From contig CAJTJZ010000001.1 in assembly GCA_910576895.1 (NCBI GenBank), positions 23,208 through 87,207 of the forward strand: a stretch of DNA of 64,000 nt. Reading direction: 5' to 3'. Of the stretch, positions 17,653-25,498 are shown piece after piece. Origin of the DNA: an uncultured Lachnospiraceae bacterium (GTDB lineage: Bacteria > Bacillota > Clostridia > Lachnospirales > Lachnospiraceae). Position 1 is the first letter of the stretch; every line of letters begins with the position of its first letter. Below the pieces are notes generated by a model, which was given only the letters and a program-made list of their open reading frames with translations, had not been told where the DNA came from and searched no databases. A program made the position numbers and the translations under genes.

Positions 17653-17687
17653 AAGAATAAGACAATAAAAAGTCTTACTCTTTTTTC
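17653..17687 (+). terminator. Terminator after murG
   Basis: AAGAATAAGAC and GTCTTACTCTT pair with one mismatch across 8 nt and are followed by TTTT and more T-rich sequence. It may also serve the convergent gene at 17692. Confidence 0.65.
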
Positions 17688-17691
17688 TTTT

Positions 17692-18108
17692 TTAGACTTT
17701 TGCTGCTGTTCTTGATCTTCTCCCCCAAATAGCCTCTATAGCAATACATAAAATCACAAATAAATATCCTGCTGCAAAAATTCCATACAATAAATTTTCA
17801 TATAAAAAAACCATTCCAAATGCTTCCTGATATTCATTTTTACAAAGAATCCCTATCAAAAGTCCTAAAAAATAATAGAAGATCTCATAAGTTCGCCCTG
17901 TACTTCCCACAAGTGCAACAAGTAAAGATAAAGCAATAGACAATACAACTAATGCAATATTACTTGCAGATACAGCCGACATTAAGTAATAATTTCTATC
18001 CTTTCCTAAAAAATAAAGCTGTACTAATGGAAATAAGAAATTGACACAAAATGGTGCAAAAAAAACTACATAACAAATTGACAAAATTCTTTTTACCTTT
18101 TCTGTCAT
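17692..18108 (-). CDS. Small multi-spanning membrane protein, unknown function
   Basis: 138 residues with four predicted hydrophobic helices (about residues 10-32, 40-65, 72-90 and 103-128) and a basic C-terminus (RRSRTAAKV). I recognise no family motif. The start has GGGAGGG 6 nt upstream, so it is likely expressed. It stands alone, convergent with murG and divided from the LRR gene by about 210 bp. Function cannot be assigned. Confidence 0.65.
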   Translation of the reverse strand: MTEKVKRILSICYVVFFAPFCVNFLFPLVQLYFLGKDRNYYLMSAVSASNIALVVLSIALSLLVALVGSTGRTYEIFYYFLGLLIGILCKNEYQEAFGMVFLYENLLYGIFAAGYLFVILCIAIEAIWGRRSRTAAKV

Positions 18109-18319
18109 ACAATCCCTCCCCTGAACATTTTGGTATAATATTCCTGCTTCTTAGCTATTATTTACTATCATACCAAAAATTTCCTTTTTATTTGTGTCAT
18201 TTTTCTTACGATTTCCTTAAGATTTTAAAACCGTTATCAACAGTTTTCACTATGGATAATTGTTATTAAAAATAGAAAATTGTTCAGAAAGGATTCAATA
18301 TAAACAAACATTTTTATTA

Positions 18320-19540
18320 TTAATAATACACAAGCTCCGCTGGGCAATCTTTAAAACATTCTTCCCCTATAGAAATTCCTCTTGGCAATAAAACTTTCTT
18401 TAAATTGATGCAATTTGCAAAACAAGCCTTTCCAAGAACACGCACTAACATTGGAATTTTCACATATTCCAATTTTTCACAATCAGAAAAACAAAAATCA
18501 CTTAGTTCCCTTAAACGTTTTGGTAGCTCTATCTCCCTTAAATTAATACAATAATAAAAACATCCCTCCTCTAATCGTTCAATACTTTCCGATAAAGAAA
18601 TTGTCTGCAAACTTGTACATCCTTCAAAGCAATGATAACGAACAGCCAAAACAGAATCTGACATTTCAATACTCTTTAAATTAGAACAGGAACTAAAACA
18701 AAACTTTCCTAACTCCTTTACAGAACTAGGAATTTTAATTGTTTGAATACTACGGCAATTACTAAAACTATAATCAGAAACAGATACTACCGTATCTGGA
18801 ATACGAACTGACGCAACATCAACATCAGAAAAAGTCATATACATCTTTGTAAGCCCTGTTGGAATCTCAACATTTTTATCAATACCAATATATTGCAGAT
18901 ACTCATTTCCCTCATTTCTCTCTACAATGAAATTATTGATATCATATTGAAATTTTCCAATGACACCATCAAATCTATATTCAAATATAGCAGGACAATG
19001 TTCAAAGCATGACTTTCCTATACTAATATTTTTATGCATTAATACCTTTTTTAATTTCTTACAATCATAAAAGCCAAAATCTTTTACAACTTTAACAGAA
19101 TCTGGAATCTCAACATCTTTTAAATTAGAACACTCTTGAAAAGAGCCAACACCTAATACTTTTACCGAATTTGGAATTGCTACATGACTTAATCCTTTAC
19201 AGCCCTGAAAACAATAATCCCCAATTTCTATTACAGAATCTGATAATTTTAAATTTTTTAAACTCAAACATCCTTGAAAAGCCTGAAATCCCAATCTTTT
19301 AACAGAATTTGGTACAATTACAGATTCTATCTCTACATTACTATCAAATGTCTTATATAATTCTACAACGCCAAAAGGAATATTGATATCATGTACTCTC
19401 TTTCCAATATATTGTAAATACTCCTTCTCTCCATCTTTTCTTATCTTAAACTGATCTGGATCATAAGTAAAATTACCAATTTCTCCCGTATAATGTGTTA
19501 CACCTTTTAAAACATTTTTAATACTTTCTAAAACAGCCAT
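18320..19540 (-). CDS. Cytoplasmic BspA-type leucine-rich-repeat protein with internal duplication
   Basis: 406 residues without a signal peptide or membrane segment, so it is probably cytoplasmic unless exported unconventionally. It consists of two homologous halves (19-190 and 192-406). Each opens with a G-x-IG-x-F-x-YD module ending in EYLQYIG, continues with cysteine-containing BspA LRRs, and closes with an ISIG-x-x-CF-x-x-CPA cap. The start at 19540 has AAGGAG 8 nt upstream; the in-frame ATG at 19597 has none. A promoter lies at 19685-19713. Some clostridia carry many LRR paralogs of this kind next to degrading accessory genes, as seen just upstream here. The ligand is unknown. Confidence 0.85.
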   Translation of the reverse strand: MAVLESIKNVLKGVTHYTGEIGNFTYDPDQFKIRKDGEKEYLQYIGKRVHDINIPFGVVELYKTFDSNVEIESVIVPNSVKRLGFQAFQGCLSLKNLKLSDSVIEIGDYCFQGCKGLSHVAIPNSVKVLGVGSFQECSNLKDVEIPDSVKVVKDFGFYDCKKLKKVLMHKNISIGKSCFEHCPAIFEYRFDGVIGKFQYDINNFIVERNEGNEYLQYIGIDKNVEIPTGLTKMYMTFSDVDVASVRIPDTVVSVSDYSFSNCRSIQTIKIPSSVKELGKFCFSSCSNLKSIEMSDSVLAVRYHCFEGCTSLQTISLSESIERLEEGCFYYCINLREIELPKRLRELSDFCFSDCEKLEYVKIPMLVRVLGKACFANCINLKKVLLPRGISIGEECFKDCPAELVYY

Positions 19541-19684
19541 AAATATTCTCCTTAACATATCTTGCTTTTGCCAAAAACAAACTTTTATCTTGTACAAATT
19601 TCATCAGCTATTCTATCATTTATAAAGTCATCTTTCTTTTGGGAGTTCAACATCCTGATAAATTTCTACATTCAATTATAAATT

Positions 19685-19713
19685 ATTATACAAAAAATTT
19701 CCATGTACTTCAA
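19685..19713 (-). promoter_or_regulatory. Promoter for the LRR gene at 18320-19540
   Basis: Minus strand TTGAAG, 17-bp spacer, TATAAT, giving a leader of about 140 nt. Apart from this, the very AT-rich gap 19541-19953 shows nothing I can support. Confidence 0.5.
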
Positions 19714-19953
19714 GTAATATATTTTAAAAATGTATAAATGCAATACCTGTTTATATCAATTGGAAATAAAAAATTTTTCCTAAATATAAGAAAAAAACAT
19801 CAAAATATCATACTATACAAATGTATACGTCTATTTTCAATTAAAACACCTTGATATTTCATTGAAATAATATAAAATAAATAATCTTATTTCTAGTTTA
19901 TTAGATTTATTATTTTTTTAATATGATTATAGATAATTACATTTAAAATTATA

Positions 19954-20121
19954 TTAAGATAAAAATTCATTATAAAATTCCACAAACCGATATTTTAAAT
20001 AAATCTGCAACTTTTTTTTCCACAAACAATACGCTGAAAAATCCTGATCCCATTTTCTTTGATTCATGACATTTATAGCATCTATCGCAGTTTTTCTTTC
20101 TGCCAAAATATCCTTTTCCAT
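19954..20121 (-). other. Small ORF of 55 codons beside the repeat, possibly a gene fragment
   Basis: I translated an open frame from the ATG at 20121 to the TAA at 19954. The product (starting MEKDILAERK, ending YNEFLS) has a charged, aromatic-rich composition like real coding sequence, but there is no SD and I recognise no family. It begins 6 nt beyond the repeat at 20127-20266, so it may be the tail of a gene interrupted by that element, or of the ART-like relic on the other side. It could also be chance. Confidence 0.3.
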
Positions 20122-20126
20122 CTGAC

Positions 20127-20266
20127 TATACTGGCGGTCGAAAAATATGACCGCTCAGTATAAAGTGATGTGCACGACCGCACAAGGAAATAAGCCACTT
20201 CGTGGCTGCGGTCGGCACGAACTCACGAGCGAAAAGAGGAAAGATTTTTCGCTCGTGAGTATAACT
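20127..20266 (-). repeat. Modular palindromic intergenic repeat, full copy 2 (inverted relative to copy 1)
   Basis: On the minus strand it reads hairpin A (20259-20222, CTCACGAGCG...CGCTCGTGAG), then the nested block CGACCGCA/TGCGGTCG with GCCACgaaGTGGC, then hairpin C (20162-20127). It lacks the extra GTCGTGCCC hairpin of copy 1. Base changes in the stems are compensated: AACG/CGTT in copy 1 is GAGCG/CGCTC here. Confidence 0.8.
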
Positions 20267-20821
20267 AGATAGTACTCATCTAGCTTCTCTATAAAATTAG
20301 GAAATTTAACCATATTAATTCGATATTTTCCCCTTGGAATTTCTTTTTTTATATCTTGAATTTTTCTCTGTTCCACTGGCAACAAAGTTTTTTCTTGAAC
20401 AATAACAGATACAAAAGGAGGAAGTAAAATTTCCTGTTCTTCTATAGACTGATATTCTACTCCCAATACTTTTTCAAAATCTATATAAGGAACATTTGGC
20501 ATAATATGAACTTCTAGTAAGACAATACCATCTTTTTTTGCAAACTCTTGTTGATAACCTCTTTTAGAAGCAGAAAAAAACGATACTGTTTGTCCTTTTT
20601 TTAACAGTGCTAAACTACTATCTCGTTCTATCCGTTTCGCAATAATCTCTTCTCTACGCTGACTATTAAAATTCTGACACATTAACAAAAAAATCCTACA
20701 ATACAACCGAATAGTTTCCTCCTCCATTTTCCCCTATTAATATATTCAAACCTGTACAAAGTGAAATCGATATTTTTCCAAACACTGTAAAATTTTCTGC
20801 ATCAATTCTTGTTAATGGCAT
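20155..20821 (-). pseudogene. Frameshifted relic: AAA-ATPase N-terminus joined to an ADP-ribosyltransferase-like segment
   Basis: An ATG at 20821 with GAGGTGATGAT upstream encodes 41 residues (MPLTRIDAENFTVFGKI..., GLNILIGENGGG) that match the N-terminus of RecF/OLD-like AAA ATPases up to Walker A, then hits TAG at 20696. A shift of reading frame inside the A-run of the Walker A codons restores GENGGG(K)TIRL... and continues in the frame that is open from 20727. That frame carries an ART-like stretch: VSFFSASKRGY (compare STS), YIDFEKVLG, and EEQEILLPP (compare the ExE turn). Its last 26 or so codons are repeat sequence (20127-20266), so the native C-terminus is lost. Family assignments rest on motif resemblance only. 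There is no intact product. Confidence 0.55.
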
Positions 20822-20976
20822 TATCATCACCTCATTTTTCCTAGTTTTCTTCTTTATATTTTTGATAATAAATTAATTTCTAATATTTTCTTTTCTTCTT
20901 AATACTACTTCTATTTTTTCTTTAGAATGATTAAAACGTATTATATCATAATACTGAAAAGAAGCAAGGGCAATAC

Positions 20977-21022
20977 CAAAAACAAGCAAATCTACCTAAA
21001 CCATTAAGTACAAGGTAGATTT
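20977..21022 (-). terminator. Terminator after the DUF362 lipoprotein gene
   Basis: Minus strand AAATCTACC pairs with GGTAGATTT across a 17-nt loop and is followed by GCTTGTTTTT. It starts 6 nt after the stop at 21028. Confidence 0.6.
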
Positions 21023-21027
21023 ATTTT

Positions 21028-22350
21028 CTATCTTTCTTCCTTTTCCACAATTTGAATTAGTTCAATTCCCTCCTTTTTTCCTAAATTACGACTATACCTT
21101 TTACTACTAACATGATCCCAATGCTCATGTACACCAAGATTTATAACCTTTTCTCCATTTCCATTTTGATATTGATTATTCGATGGAGGATTTTCTACTA
21201 ATCCTGCTTCATGCAAATAATTTTCTACCGTTGCATTCCCTTTTAAACTATCATTACGATTCACTACTGCTGGCTCATTCATAAGAAAATCAGCACCAAC
21301 AGAATCAATTGCCACAGGATCTTGTGAAACAAAGATACTACTTGTATAATTTCCATCAAAAGGACTCTGCTGCCATTTTGAATTTTTTCCTGTAATATTA
21401 TCACCCTCCGATGGTGCACAAATCAAGGCATCTAACATATATAAAACCGTTTTATTTCCTAATTCATAATTAGCCATTAAATCTACTAATGGACTATAAA
21501 CTCCCATTTCATCCATTGTTAAAAATTGATGAAGATTTGCTCCCTCTGGTGGACGCATTTCATTTCCATTAAGAAAAGAACCAAAATGATTTTTTCCACA
21601 AAGGGTAATTCCATAACTATGTCCTTTTAAATTGGCAAGATTAATGATATAATTTGCCTCTGTCACACAAACAGGAAGATAATTTACAGCTCCTCGAAAG
21701 GAATACGACCATTCAATCGGTTTATCCTTATCAGCGATTGCATTTTTTCTTCCTACAAATTGAACCCCTTCTAATTCTCCTTTGGTACAAAGACCTATCA
21801 TATAGGTTGGAAAAATTCTTGATACATCATATACTGTAATATCAGATGGTTCAACACCAGCGTCTCTTACTAAAGACAATAAAAGGCACTGTAATAATAC
21901 GGGATTTGTATAGCTCATCTTTGTTTTGCCACTTTCATCATCATCAAAAACTCCAGAACCATTAATATTTGCTTTAATTGCAATCTTTTCCCCTTTTTGA
22001 TAACCTCTATTTTCAATTTCATTTCTTTTATTATATGCTATAAAAAGTTTTTTCCAGCTTTTATCCGCTTTTTTTGTATCTCCAAGACATGCAATACTTT
22101 CCCTTATCATTTTTAAAATAACTTTTTTATCAAAATGCTTTGTTCTCCACCAATATCCCTTACCATTCCAATTTACAGACTTTGGATTATAATTCCATAC
22201 AACTCGTCCCGGTTTTACTCCAATCCCGACTCCATAAGGCTTATGTGAGGGATAAACAGAGTTTTCATCTTCTTTAGAAGCACTTGATACACAAGAAACG
22301 GAATACATAATAAATACAAATAAAACTATCATAGACAAAATTTTTTTCAT
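21028..22350 (-). CDS. Exported DUF362 protein, probable lipoprotein
   Basis: A 440-residue protein with a signal peptide (MKKILSMIVLFVFIMYSVSC) ending in a lipobox-like Cys, then a DUF362 domain. Characteristic segments are KIAIKANINGSG, TVYDVSRIFP, YIINLANLKGHSYGITLCGKNHFGS and FVSQDPVAIDSVGADFL. Many DUF362 proteins carry a 4Fe-4S ferredoxin domain; none of the CxxCxxC motifs is present here. The start is uncertain: the ATG at 22350 gives a clean signal peptide but only a weak SD (GTGGGTG); an upstream ATG at 22401 would add 17 residues. A second DUF362 protein is encoded at 23908-25203. Function is unknown; the conserved His, Asp and Lys positions suggest metal or phosphate chemistry. Confidence 0.8.
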   Translation of the reverse strand: MKKILSMIVLFVFIMYSVSCVSSASKEDENSVYPSHKPYGVGIGVKPGRVVWNYNPKSVNWNGKGYWWRTKHFDKKVILKMIRESIACLGDTKKADKSWKKLFIAYNKRNEIENRGYQKGEKIAIKANINGSGVFDDDESGKTKMSYTNPVLLQCLLLSLVRDAGVEPSDITVYDVSRIFPTYMIGLCTKGELEGVQFVGRKNAIADKDKPIEWSYSFRGAVNYLPVCVTEANYIINLANLKGHSYGITLCGKNHFGSFLNGNEMRPPEGANLHQFLTMDEMGVYSPLVDLMANYELGNKTVLYMLDALICAPSEGDNITGKNSKWQQSPFDGNYTSSIFVSQDPVAIDSVGADFLMNEPAVVNRNDSLKGNATVENYLHEAGLVENPPSNNQYQNGNGEKVINLGVHEHWDHVSSKRYSRNLGKKEGIELIQIVEKEER

Positions 22351-22408
22351 TTTAAACACCCACTTTATACTATATATTTCTTTTATTTTTTTCATGTCCA
22401 TATAATGA

Positions 22409-22954
22409 TTATTTTATTAACTCCGATAAATTGATTTTAAAATTATCATATATATGCACAGAAATATCTTCATCAAAAGAAAACTGTTCTCAATATTCTT
22501 CATCTTCAAAAAAATATACTTGAACTGTTTTCTTTATTGGATTTACAATCCAATATTCTCTTACACCAGCAGTACGATACTTAAATAGTTTCATTCCATA
22601 ATCCATCCGCTGAGTACTAGGCGAAATAATTTCAATAATCTAATCCGGTGCACCATTACAGCTATAATCATCTAGTTTCTTTCTATCACAAATAACAGAA
22701 ATATCTAGTTCAACATCATTTTTATTATCGTCATTTAAAAAAACAGCAAAAGGAGCAAGCATAACTTCACAGTCTCTACCATTTGCATCTATATAATTTC
22801 CAATAATTTTATCAAATTGATGAACTAATTTTTAATGCAAAAAATTGAGTAAGACCATATCATAAATTTGACCATCAATTAATTCTGCTCTCTGACCTTC
22901 TGGTAAAGAATAAATATCTTCTATTGTATAACTATTTAATTTTGATAATGCCAT
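22409..22954 (-). pseudogene. Uma2-family (DUF820) nuclease-fold gene with three in-frame stops
   Basis: The frame from the ATG at 22954 (AGGAGATACTTA upstream) runs 182 codons to the TAA at 22409 with no frameshift, interrupted by TAA, TAG and TGA. The translated pieces match Uma2: IYSLPEGQRAELIDGQIYDM, KLVHQFDKIIGNYI, DVELDISVICDRKKLDDYSCNGAPD(stop)IIEIISPST and MKLFKYRTAGVREYWIVNP. Aligned to the usual family residues, the first stop replaces Gln (CAA to TAA) and the second Trp (TGG to TAG). The PD-(D/E)xK-like core residues are otherwise in place. It is almost certainly a recent pseudogene. Confidence 0.8.
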
Positions 22955-23012
22955 TAAGTATCTCCTATTTTCATACCAATTGTATCCCTAATTTTCTAAA
23001 ATTACAGGATAA

Positions 23013-23915
23013 TCATCGAAATAAATTTACAATAAGACCTGTTAATAGAGAAAATATCAGAACAAAGATAAGATATATCAGAAAGTTTTTTATACCAAGT
23101 ACAATTTTTAATGCACCAAGATTTGTAATTTTTGTAGAAGGTCCTGTAATCATAAAAGCAGCCGCACTCCCCATACTCATTCCATCTATAAGCCATGCCT
23201 GCAAAAGCGGAATTGTTCCACCACCACAAGCATAAAGTGGTACACCAATCGTTGCTGCCATCAGTACAGAGAATGCCTCATTTCCATGAAAAACTACTTT
23301 CATAAAATCTTCTGGTACATACCGCTGAAATAATGCTGAAAGCAAAATTCCAATAAAAAAGTAAAAACCAGTGGCATGAATATTTCTTCCAATATTTTTT
23401 ATAAGCCTAAGAAATAGATTTGGATCAATATCATGACTTTTTGGTTCTTCAAATCCTTCAAAATTAAAAAAATTCTTTCCTTTTCCGAGCAATCGAATCA
23501 AAAGGCCAGCCGTAATCCCACAAAGAAAGCAGGACAAGATTCGCACTATCAATGCTTCTATCCCTAATGCTGTACTATAAATAATTAATTGAGGATTTAA
23601 AAGAATGGAACACATCATAAAAGATGCCAACCATTCATCCCGAATACCACTTTTGGAAAAAGATGCTGCAAGCGGAATTGTCCCATACATACAAAGTGGA
23701 GAAGCAATTCCAAGAATACTTGCAGGAATAATGCCTAACATTCCCAAACGAGTTTTTCCCATAGAGCGAAATACATGACATATCTTGTCCTTTAAAAAGA
23801 CAGAAATACAAGAACCAAGTACAATTCCTAGTATCCAATATCCAAAAATCTGGCGAAATTGTAACTCAAAATAATATAAAATATAAATCGTTTCCCGATG
23901 TAATATATCAATCAT
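23013..23915 (-). CDS. ArsP-like permease (DUF318/PF03773)
   Basis: A 300-residue polytopic membrane protein of the DUF318/ArsP permease family; characterised members export trivalent organoarsenicals. About eight hydrophobic helices are organised as two related halves, each with a cysteine-containing re-entrant motif: SPLCMYGTIPLAASF near residue 70 and YACGGGTIPLLQAW near residue 230. GPSTKITNLGAL follows the second. It overlaps the stop of the upstream DUF362-Big2 gene by 8 bp, which points to translational coupling and a shared role. The substrate is unknown; no ars regulator or arsenate gene is nearby. Confidence 0.85.
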   Translation of the reverse strand: MIDILHRETIYILYYFELQFRQIFGYWILGIVLGSCISVFLKDKICHVFRSMGKTRLGMLGIIPASILGIASPLCMYGTIPLAASFSKSGIRDEWLASFMMCSILLNPQLIIYSTALGIEALIVRILSCFLCGITAGLLIRLLGKGKNFFNFEGFEEPKSHDIDPNLFLRLIKNIGRNIHATGFYFFIGILLSALFQRYVPEDFMKVVFHGNEAFSVLMAATIGVPLYACGGGTIPLLQAWLIDGMSMGSAAAFMITGPSTKITNLGALKIVLGIKNFLIYLIFVLIFSLLTGLIVNLFR

Positions 23916-25203
23916 CTAACTTCACCAACTGATATGTTCTACTGCCAAGTCCAATTTCTTCTGCATGTTCCAATGTATGAAGTCCATTGCGAGATTCAAT
24001 ACGGCGAACAAGAGATGCACCATCACCATCTTTTTGTTCATAAATAAGATCAATACAAGCCTGATCTAATGCAACAGGATCTGTTGATGCTAAAATTCCA
24101 ATATCATGCATATCTGGCTCGGCTGGATTTCCATCACAATCACAGTCAACAGACAAACGATTCATAACATTAATATATATAATCCGTTCTCCATTTTTAA
24201 GGTAATCAGAAACTGATTTTCCAGCATCCCCCATAGCTTCCAAAAATTCATCCTGATCGCCTCCCCATGGATTTGTTTTGCTATTTCCGCCAGAATGTAT
24301 CCAACTTTTTCCTTCACTTGATCCAAGACCAATGGAAATATTTTTAATTGCACCTCCAAACCCTGCCATAGCATGACCCTTAAAATGGGACAATACTAAA
24401 TAAGAATCATAATCTGTAAACGCTTTTCCTACATAATTTTCTGATAATTGTGTTCCATTCTCTACAGGAATACTTATAGAACCATCTTCATCTAAAATCT
24501 TTACATCTGCAATTTCCGTAAAGCCATGATCTTTTGCTACTTGATAATGCATAGCTGTTTCTGAACGAGAACCACCATAGGCAGTATTACATTCTACAAT
24601 CGTGCCATCTAATGACTGCACTAAATCCTTAATTAATTCTGGTTTTAAATAATTACTGGCTGGTGGCTCTCCTGTAGATAATTTCACGGCTACTTTACCA
24701 GTAGGCGACCAAGCAAGCGACTCATAAACTTTTAATAAACTCTCTGGACTAATCTCACTTGTCATATAAACAATAGAATCATCACTCACCGCCGGTTTAG
24801 AAGATGTATCTTTATCCTTGTCCTGCATTGAAACAGAATCTGGCTGTTTAGAAGTCTGCGTATCCTCTTCTTTTTGTTCTTCCTTTAAAGAAGTATTTTC
24901 TATAACATCTACTTTACATTGATAACTTCTTTTCCCAACTTTAGCAGTAATGACTGCATTTCCTTTCTTTTTTGCCTTTACAACTCCCTTTTTTGTAACA
25001 CTTGCCACAGATTTTTTATTTACTGTCCATATTACTTTTTTCTTCGTTCCTGTTACGTTTAATTTTTTCTTTTCTCCCTCTTTTAGTGTTAAATTTGTTT
25101 GACTTAACTGTACTTTTCTAACTGCCTGAACATTTCCTGCAATACGATACAAAAAAATAAATAAAGTCAGTACAACAAAAACGGTTATTAATTTTTTCTT
25201 CAT
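23908..25203 (-). CDS. Exported DUF362 protein with N-terminal Big2-like domain
   Basis: 431 residues: a signal peptide or N-terminal anchor (1-28), a bacterial Ig-like Big2 domain (about 30-95: LNLTLKEGEKKKLNVTG, VASVTKKGVVKAKKKGNAVITA), a Ser/Asp/Lys-rich linker (100-140), and a DUF362 domain (KVAVKLSTGEPP, IVECNTAYGGSRSET, YLVLSHFKGHAMAGFGGAIKNIS, HDIGILASTDPVALDQACIDL). No ferredoxin cysteines are present; an unusual acidic-Cys stretch, DCDCDGNPAEPD, precedes the last motif. AAGGATAAGG lies just upstream of the ATG. It overlaps the ArsP-like permease gene. The Big2 domain suggests cell-surface or polymer attachment. Enzymatic activity is unknown. Confidence 0.85.
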   Translation of the reverse strand: MKKKLITVFVVLTLFIFLYRIAGNVQAVRKVQLSQTNLTLKEGEKKKLNVTGTKKKVIWTVNKKSVASVTKKGVVKAKKKGNAVITAKVGKRSYQCKVDVIENTSLKEEQKEEDTQTSKQPDSVSMQDKDKDTSSKPAVSDDSIVYMTSEISPESLLKVYESLAWSPTGKVAVKLSTGEPPASNYLKPELIKDLVQSLDGTIVECNTAYGGSRSETAMHYQVAKDHGFTEIADVKILDEDGSISIPVENGTQLSENYVGKAFTDYDSYLVLSHFKGHAMAGFGGAIKNISIGLGSSEGKSWIHSGGNSKTNPWGGDQDEFLEAMGDAGKSVSDYLKNGERIIYINVMNRLSVDCDCDGNPAEPDMHDIGILASTDPVALDQACIDLIYEQKDGDGASLVRRIESRNGLHTLEHAEEIGLGSRTYQLVKLDD

Positions 25204-25423
25204 ACTACCTTATCCTTTCTATAAATAATATATTAAATTTTTATTTCTTTTAATTCTAACTTTTATTTTCACTACAAAATTTTGTATAAAATATAACTAT
25301 ATTTTAAATTTCTTAACTTTCTAAAATAATTATAAACATACAAATCATACAAAACAAGAATAAGATTGTAAAATATTTGTGAAACTCTCTATTAGGTATG
25401 AAAAACTTTTACAATAAATAAAA

Positions 25424-25470
25424 AAGAAGAAAATAGATTACTTATAAAAGCATCTATTTTCTTCTTTTTT
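25424..25470 (-). terminator. Strong terminator after nifJ
   Basis: A perfect 15-bp inverted repeat, AAGAAGAAAATAGAT with ATCTATTTTCTTCTT, is separated by 13 nt and flanked by T-runs on both strands. It lies 28 nt past the nifJ stop. Confidence 0.8.
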
Positions 25471-25498
25471 TCTTTTATTTATATCTATGAAAACCTAT

